Below are positions 58,733 through 64,000 of a stretch of 64,000 nt of DNA, in pieces. The position numbers and the translations under genes were made by a program. The stretch spans positions 62,945,869 to 63,009,868 of the forward strand of contig NC_046683.1 in assembly GCF_009870125.1 (NCBI RefSeq). Reading direction: 5' to 3'. The stretch is from Drosophila pseudoobscura. Taxonomy: Eukaryota > Arthropoda > Insecta > Diptera > Drosophilidae. Every line of letters starts with the position of its first letter. Within the stretch, counting starts at the first letter, position 1. Below the pieces are notes generated by a model. The model made no database searches and was not told where the DNA came from. It saw only the letters and a program-made list of their open reading frames with translations.

Positions 58733-60055
58733 TCGCATCTGTATCTGGGATCTGTCGACTGCTCCACATTTTGTTGTGCATTGCAAACATGGCGTTTGTG
58801 TGTGTGAGGCGATGCTGTGTGTGGTGACGTGTGGTACATATATCGTATATTGTCTATATGGGTCTTCTGCTGTCCGTCCGCCACATGGCTGGCTGCTGTC
58901 CCAATCAATTGTCCGACTGTCCAAACTTCATTTGTTATGCGCATCACAAAAATTGAAGCAAATCATTTTGGCAATCGCATTTTGATTTCGAATGTCGCTT
59001 GCTGATTGAGTGGGATGGTATGATGGAGGATTTCAATGGGGGATTGGGGATGATTGGTCAATCGCCCCACAGTTTATGTTAATTTCGTCGTATATTTGCC
59101 GCCAGAGGCGCTCGAATTATGCAATGCCCTTATTAATTTATCTAGCAATCAAATGGGTTTCACAGCCACATAGTGATAACAACGTGACACCGGCAACTCC
59201 ATGCGATATATGTACTATCTATTAATTTATATTGAATGTTAAAAGTCTTCATTGATTTTGGCTATCAAACCCCATACACAAATTCTTATACAGTATTCTT
59301 ATTATGTGAAAAAATTCTTAGCCCTCTCATACTATGTTCATAGCTTTCTTATATCCAGCTCTGACTCAACTATCGCTTCACTCACGCTACCAAAAATCAT
59401 CTCTAGATCCAATGAAGGCCTGCGGAGGATTTATTTTCGTCAGGGTTTCGGTCCTGGCTATTTATGCAGTGTTTAACTTGGCCCGCGGCTGCTCCTCCTC
59501 TTCTTATTCCTATTTTTGCTTATTTTCCCCGTCCCATGAAGGCGTGGCACTTTCACGCCCCAGTCGCGTAACTCATTTTCGCTCTCCAGACGGGCCAGAA
59601 AAGTGCCGAGAAAAAGGGAAAGAAAGTTTCTTTGGCTGCCACTTGGCACATTCTTAATTTCTTGCGTATTTTGTCAAGACAAATTGAATTTTTATGAGCG
59701 TCGTCGTCGTCGTCGCCGTCGTTTGCGAAAAGCAAAAGAAATCGCAAAAGTCGTCGACAACGAACGACGGCAGCAGAAACTTTAAACTTTTCTCATCTTG
59801 TGAAATTCATTTTAGCACAAGTAATTACTTTGTAAATATATGAGGGTGGGGAGACGAGAGGCAGCAGCAGATGCAGCCAAAGTCCACGTAGAACAGCACA
59901 TGCTGCCTTCCGGCTATTTAAGGGGCAATAAAGTGTCTTAAAGGTGTTAGGGGCGGCGCATAAAGGGCGCTAACGTGATCCTCTTTGGGGGTATCTCCTT
60001 ACAAGTTAGAAACAAAACAGATTGCATATTTGCTTTCAAAACAGTTTACAGAATG

Positions 60056-60061
60056 TTTAAT
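60056..60061 (-). terminator. probable poly(A) signal of RpLP0
   Basis: ATTAAA, the commonest variant signal, on the minus strand about 125 bases after the RpLP0 stop. No canonical AATAAA lies closer. Confidence 0.45.
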
Positions 60062-60187
60062 GCAACTCGCCATTGGGCTTGTCAAACCGCGACGATCATT
60101 TGCTTTAGGGACACACATTTTACGATCTTAGAGAGTAAACGCTGAAAGCAGCAACGGGCTGCAGGCGACAGCAGGCGGCTAACCAGC

Positions 60188-61198
60188 TTAATCGAAGAGA
60201 CCGAAGCCCATGTCATCGTCCTCCTCTTCGGACTCGGACTCGACCTTCTTGGCCTCCTCCTTCTTCTCGGCAGCACCGCCGGCAGCGGGAGCAGCCACAG
60301 CGGAGGCAGCGGCAGCAAACTTGCTGGGGTCCTTGATGTACTCCTTGATGGTGGTGGCCTCCTTGAACTCCACCTCTGTGGTGGCGGCGATGGCCAGCAG
60401 GTTCTTGAATCCATTGGCAATGCTGTGAGGGGCCGAGGCGATGGTCGGGTAGCCCACGGATAAACAGACGGCAGCCAGGTTGGCCACTCCTTGCTGGAAC
60501 TTGGCGCGCAGATCCTCTGGCTTGATGTCCAAGATCTCAGGCGAGAAGATGGAGCCAGAGTCGTATACCTGGCTGACGATCAGACCGTACGAGAAGGGCG
60601 AAATGTTCAACATGTTGAGCAATGTGGCCTCGGAGGCGCCCACTTTGTCGCCGGGCTTGAGGATGGGCACATCGTTGATGATTTCAATTGTACCCTTGGA
60701 AATCTTGGTCGGGATGGACAGAGCCTGGAAGAAACTGGTCTTCTCGGGTCCCAAGCCAGTGTTCTGTGCTGGGATGATGACGTTCAGGGGAGCGATGGCA
60801 CCCGGACGGGCTGGGGCGCGCACCTTCGACTCAAGCAACTTGTCGCGAACCTCTGCCAAATCACCCTTGGTGAAGACAAAGCCAACATTGCCCTTGATGT
60901 GGGGTAGCAGCTTCTCCAGCTGGGGATTGTTCTCCAAATGACCGCGAATGGCCTTGCGCATCATGGTGTTCTTGCCCATCAGCACTACAGCCAGTCCGCG
61001 CAGGCTGGTACGGATGTTCTGCATCTGCTTGGAGCCCACATTGTCAGCGCCTACAATGAAGCACTTTGGAAACTCGTCGAAGAGTTCCTAGAATGGCACC
61101 TATGTTAGTGGAAATAGCCATTTGATGTGGCACACAATACTTACCACAACTTTCACGAAGTACTGAGCCTTCCATGCTGCCTTGTTCTCCCTAACCAT
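60188..61198 (-). CDS. RpLP0: 60S acidic ribosomal protein P0
   Basis: P0 is the base of the ribosomal stalk: it binds the GTPase-associated centre of large-subunit rRNA and anchors P1/P2 dimers that recruit elongation factors. Two coding exons are read on the minus strand: 61198-61145 (18 codons, [18 protein letters not shown]) and 61087-60188 (299 codons plus stop). They are separated by a 57-base intron with GTAAGT and CTAG ends. The total of 317 residues equals the Drosophila protein as I know it. The rRNA-binding L10-type domain spans about residues 5-110 ([32 protein letters not shown]). An Ala/Glu-rich hinge follows, and the conserved P-protein end [16 protein letters not shown]. The gene is intact with no frameshift. 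It is transcribed divergently from the CG7130-like gene, and housekeeping expression is expected. Confidence 0.98.
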
Positions 61199-61376
61199 AT
61201 TGATTGTGTATTAGGGACTCGTTGAAAGAATTTAAGAACTGCAAAAAGAGCCACATATTCGATTAAAGGCGTTGCGTCGCATCAGCTTGTTGTTATTTTC
61301 TACCCATATATGCCAAAGATGGCATATATTTTCAAAGATTTAATTTCCACTTACCAAAGCAAGAACTTTTCACTGA
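61199..61376 (-). promoter_or_regulatory. RpLP0: RpLP0 5'UTR with intron and start-site region
   Basis: On the minus strand a short noncoding exon ending TTCTTGCTTTG at 61355 is followed by donor GTAAGT. The acceptor CTCTTTTTGCAG at 61239 opens a 40-base leader running to the ATG. The pyrimidine-rich start region fits a TOP-type ribosomal protein gene, but the exact start base is not visible. A noncoding first exon before the ATG exon is inferred from the splice sites. Confidence 0.65.
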
Positions 61377-61693
61377 GGTGACTTTGACCAAAATGGCCGA
61401 GCCAAGGGAAATCGTAAATACAGCTGCAAAACCATCGATATTACTATCGTGTGCCACTGGCGGAGTTGCCACACAGATGAGAATTCCTGAAACCGATAAT
61501 ACAAATCATCTAGTGCGACAATATAGATGTCATAATGCAGTATTGCAGTCTAATCAGTACGAAATTAGCATCGAGGACGATCAAGTTTTATTTAAATTCA
61601 TTATTTAAAATTCATTTAAGAAATAAAGAATTTTGTTGATAGCGGTGTTGCATGTGCGGAAAATATCGATGCATTGCTCCAAAACATCGAAAC

Positions 61694-61701
61694 TATCGAT
61701 A
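61694..61701. promoter_or_regulatory. DRE (TATCGATA) of the CG7130 promoter
   Basis: A perfect TATCGATA, the known DREF site of Drosophila housekeeping promoters, within the palindrome CTATCGATAG. A partial ATATCGATG lies 30 bases to its left (61663). Confidence 0.7.
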
Positions 61702-61787
61702 GTGCTCGATGGTTTGACAATACTTAAATCGTCCAAAGTTCTCCTCCTGTTTTAATGAAATAAGTAAGAGTAAAGCTGCTCAGGCAG

Positions 61788-61793
61788 TCAGTC
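61788..61793 (+). promoter_or_regulatory. initiator TCAGTC of the CG7130-like gene
   Basis: A perfect Drosophila initiator match 35-40 bases upstream of the ATG and about 90 bases downstream of the DRE. There is no TATA box. It would give a short 5'UTR of about 38 bases. Confidence 0.5.
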
Positions 61794-61827
61794 AACGTAC
61801 AGAAGTCACATTCCACTTTATATCAGA

Positions 61828-62217
61828 ATGGGAAAAGATTACTACCAGATACTGGGCATAAACAGAAATGCAACTAAGGATGACATCAAAAAGGGATACA
61901 GGCGGATGGCGCTCAAATACCATCCGGATAAGAACGACCACCCCCAGGCCGAAGAACAGTTTCAGGAAGTTGCGGCCGCCTTTGAGGTGCTGTCAAACAA
62001 GGAGAAACGAGAACTTTACGATCAATACGGAGAAGAAGGTCTCAAGTCTCAAGATGAGGCGGCGCAGACATTTGCCCAGCCCACACCTGATATGGTGCCC
62101 TTTATGTGCGCAGTGGGCGGAACTGTCTTATTTGCCTTTGCAGCATACAAAACGTTTCAATTTTTCTCGAAAAAAAAGAACCCAGATGTAGACAACGACG
62201 AATCTTCATCAGATTAA
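61828..62217 (+). CDS. CG7130: small J-domain protein with C-terminal membrane segment (CG7130 orthologue)
   Basis: The protein has 129 residues. Residues 4-68 form a J domain: [12 protein letters not shown], a basic helix II ([11 protein letters not shown]), the catalytic HPD loop at 32-34, and the YDQYGEEGL end. J domains stimulate Hsp70 ATPase. There is no Gly/Phe-rich region or zinc-finger domain. A conserved FAQPTPDM linker leads to a hydrophobic segment (about 92-107, [16 protein letters not shown]), so it is probably tail-anchored with the J domain facing the cytosol. The tail is short and charged and ends DNDESSSD. The ATG fits the length of the D. melanogaster protein as I remember it. 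A poly(A) signal lies at 62278. It is single-exon and divergent from RpLP0. Its promoter is repeated at the window's right edge, suggesting a second copy. Confidence 0.9.
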   Translation: MGKDYYQILGINRNATKDDIKKGYRRMALKYHPDKNDHPQAEEQFQEVAAAFEVLSNKEKRELYDQYGEEGLKSQDEAAQTFAQPTPDMVPFMCAVGGTVLFAFAAYKTFQFFSKKKNPDVDNDESSSD

Positions 62218-62277
62218 ATTTATTGTTAATTTACTAAACATACTTTTCGCTGTTATTGTTATTAATTTTTTCGACTA

Positions 62278-62283
62278 AATAAA
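62278..62283 (+). terminator. poly(A) signal of the CG7130-like gene
   Basis: AATAAA, 60 bases after the stop codon. Confidence 0.65.
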
Positions 62284-62467
62284 ACAGCTGAGTGTCATCG
62301 ATATTTATCCAAAACGATAAACAAAATTATGGCAGCTCAAAAAAACATCAGATAGGATTTTTGTGCATTGATTTGATATTTCTGAAAGTATTATTATGTC
62401 GGAACATTACCGGTGTGTGGATTAGTTACAATTAAAAAATATTATATAATAAAGCAACAAAACAGTT

Positions 62468-63815
62468 TGTTACGAACCTTTGTTTTTCTTTGGGGCAAGG
62501 CCGGCTAGCCAGTCATCCCAGGGCTGGATACTTCCCAAGCCCTCAGGTCGCACAACAACCAACTGATTGGACATCTCGAACAAAATGTAACAACAAAAAT
62601 AACCGACAAGAAAAAAAACTGAAAGAAACGGACTCTACTCGACAAACACCATTACAGTCTTCCCTCAATACAGACTTGGACCAGGACGAGGTGTCGATGT
62701 TTTACCCCCGACGCACCCACCCTACCTGAGATCTGAATCACACGTTCCGGATCTCCCTGCCATTGGCAAAAGCCTTACCCTCTCGTTGCTGTGGCTCCTC
62801 TTCCCCCCATACGAAACGCTTAACAATTCATTTCTTCGTTATAATTTTCACTTCATTTCCTATTTTCACACGATATCATTTCTAAACTAGGCCTGCCTAT
62901 TCATCCCCCCCTCATCTTAGTACTACTGGCGGTTAATAAATAATTAGATTAATAGGAATAAATAATATAATAAATATAAATAAATAGGTTACATATATAT
63001 AATAAATATGGACGGACTTAAATTACATATACTTATAACTGGAGACGTCTAACAACAATAATTAATGGGAGTAAATAAGTTGATGTGCTTTTTTTTTTCT
63101 TCTCCCTAAGTGGGCGAGGGTCCCGCACTACGTGGCCAAATCTGCTCCTTCGAGACCAGCAGGAAAGACAAGCCAGGGTGGCGGAGCTGTGACCTATTCC
63201 CTACGGCCAACAAAAAAAATAAATTTGGGGTTTCTTTACTCCCCCTTTGGAGCGGACTCACTCTTATGCTTCCTGGTCCTGGCTCCTGGTCTTTCCCTGA
63301 TCTGGATCCCCTGGAATCACATTTATTTATATTTTATTCATTTTTTTGCAGGGTGATGGCCACTACTCCATCCTCATCCCCACTCACTTTTTCTTTCAGA
63401 ACAAAAAAAAATCGCTAAGTCGCTATGTCCGGCGCGCATGCTCCTCCGTTGCGGGAACTTTTTTTTCTGAACCCCCTCTTGGCTGTTCTGTTTAATGCTC
63501 CCGGCTGCCGATCCCCATCGCTCTCTCTTCTATCGCCCTTGAACTAGGTTCAAGGGCATGGCCTGATTCGGGCTGCTGGCGGCTCTCTTTTCTTTTGGGT
63601 GTGGGTGAGTTGGCTTCGGGACTCCGTTATGGGATGGGATCGGAAATCCTCTCACAACGGCTCCGGAGAGCGCGCGGAACTCTAACTCTCCAGGACCAGG
63701 TGGCCACTCTTCGCTAACCTTTCCCTTTAAATTTTGGCCCTGCCACTCTGTTCAAAAAAATACCTTCCTCTCAGTGCTTCTAGGGTCTCGCCTATCGATA
63801 TCTTCGCATGCAACA
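62468..63815. mobile_element. LTR-like block (TGTT...AACA), solo at a duplication junction
   Basis: The 1,348-base block begins TGTTACGAAC and ends ATGCAACA, so its ends carry the inverted TGTT/AACA pair typical of retroviral-type LTRs. Inside are clustered AATAAA signals (62934-62990), TATA-like strings near 63325-63340 and no long coding frame. Its right end coincides exactly with the start of the 185-bp repeat, which makes the boundary well defined. The left end is set only by the TGTT. The flanking bases (AGTT left, CATT right) do not match, so there is no simple target-site duplication. No gag/pol or primer-binding site is visible, and the family is not assigned. It could also be ordinary intergenic sequence that happens to end at the breakpoint. 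Confidence 0.4.
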
Positions 63816-64000
63816 CATTTAAGAAATAAAGAATTTTGTTGATAGCGGTGTTGCATGTGCGGAAAATATCGATGCATTGCTCCAAAACATCGAAACTATC
63901 GATAGTGCTCGATGGTTTGACAATACTTAAATCGTCCAAAGTTCTCCTCCTGTTTTAATGAAATAAGTAAGAGTAAAGCTGCTCAGGCAGTCAGTCAACG
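63816..64000 (+). repeat. copy 2 of the 185-bp direct repeat, truncated by the window edge
   Basis: Identical to 61613-61797 including the DRE (63897-63904) and most of the initiator region. A second CG7130-like coding sequence is predicted to begin at about position 64031, just outside the window. Confidence 0.95.

Larger units (their letters stand above)
54926..60055. other. intergenic, microsatellite-rich
   Basis: No supportable gene. Contents are a CTGG run (55356-55386), CGCCACGC units near 55718-55740, a CAG run (56332-56355), GT and CA runs (56792-56821, 56977-57002), a GA run (58714-58732) and a GTC run (59700-59722). The stretch 55007-55080 shares a GGAGAGAATT-containing motif with the upstream flanks of the peptide genes. 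Confidence 0.55.
61613..61797 (+). repeat. copy 1 of a 185-bp perfect direct repeat (CG7130 upstream region)
   Basis: This segment, from CATTTAAG to GTCAACG, is identical base for base to 63816-64000, an offset of 2,203 bases. It covers the promoter of the CG7130-like gene. Identity stops at once on the left side (TTCATT here, ACACATT there). The right limit of the repeat is beyond the window. Confidence 0.97.

Noticed and set aside
59415..59657. Plus-strand frame with a signal-peptide-like start (MKACGGFIFV)
   Set aside because: No TATA box, poly(A) signal or similarity; the frame continues into low-complexity Ser and charged sequence.
60210..60941. Plus-strand frames of 72-153 codons
   Set aside because: They are antisense shadows of the RpLP0 coding exon.
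61378..61608. 76-codon plus-strand frame between RpLP0 and CG7130
   Set aside because: It begins in the RpLP0 start region and has no family similarity or promoter of its own. It is a chance frame in the divergent promoter, although it ends only four bases before the duplicated segment begins.
63727..63939. 70-codon minus-strand frame at the right edge
   Set aside because: It runs antisense across the duplication junction, so it is made from two unrelated pieces.

Overview
The window looks like Drosophila chromosomal DNA, most likely from the obscura group (D. pseudoobscura and relatives). Two genes at the right end are nearly residue-for-residue the Drosophila genes RpLP0 (acidic ribosomal protein P0) and its neighbour CG7130 (a small membrane DnaJ protein). 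As I remember it, these two are adjacent near 79B on D. melanogaster 3L (Muller element D). The species group is inferred from the very dense di- and trinucleotide microsatellites and was not tested.

Layout: positions 1 to about 52,800 are almost wholly non-coding, with runs of CT/GA, GT/CA, CAG and CTGG repeats. This is what long introns of a developmental gene look like. Only short splice-bounded candidate exons stand out: minus strand near 12-97, 5128, 10050, 23591, 29683, 36819 and 43909, and plus strand at 8211-8279. They cannot be joined into one model from sequence alone, and the one pair I checked (10050 into 5128) does not join in frame. One small compact gene lies inside this stretch: a 61-residue secreted peptide at 18.2 kb with the six-cysteine spacing of an inhibitor cystine knot. 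A 1.3 kb stretch at 6.1-7.4 kb holds 13 copies of CTGTTA/TAACAG, the Ovo/Shavenbaby-type core.

From 52.8 to 55 kb there are three TATA-driven genes for small secreted proteins on the minus strand (36, 34 and 121 residues). They share a signal peptide followed by an Asn-rich, Gly/Lys-ending C-terminal tail. The first two are clear tandem paralogues with a duplicated 17-bp element next to the TATA box and duplicated 3' ends. The third has acquired a Pro/Gln/Gly repeat region. I could not assign them to a known family.

From 60 to 64 kb, RpLP0 (minus) and CG7130 (plus) are divergently transcribed from a compact promoter region with DRE-type TATCGATA sites. Downstream of CG7130 lies a 1,348-bp LTR-like block (TGTT...AACA). 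Directly at its right end, a perfect 185-bp copy of the CG7130 upstream region begins and runs off the window. This suggests a recent tandem duplication of CG7130 with a single LTR-like sequence at the junction, as expected from recombination between LTR insertions at two different positions. An assembly artefact must be excluded.
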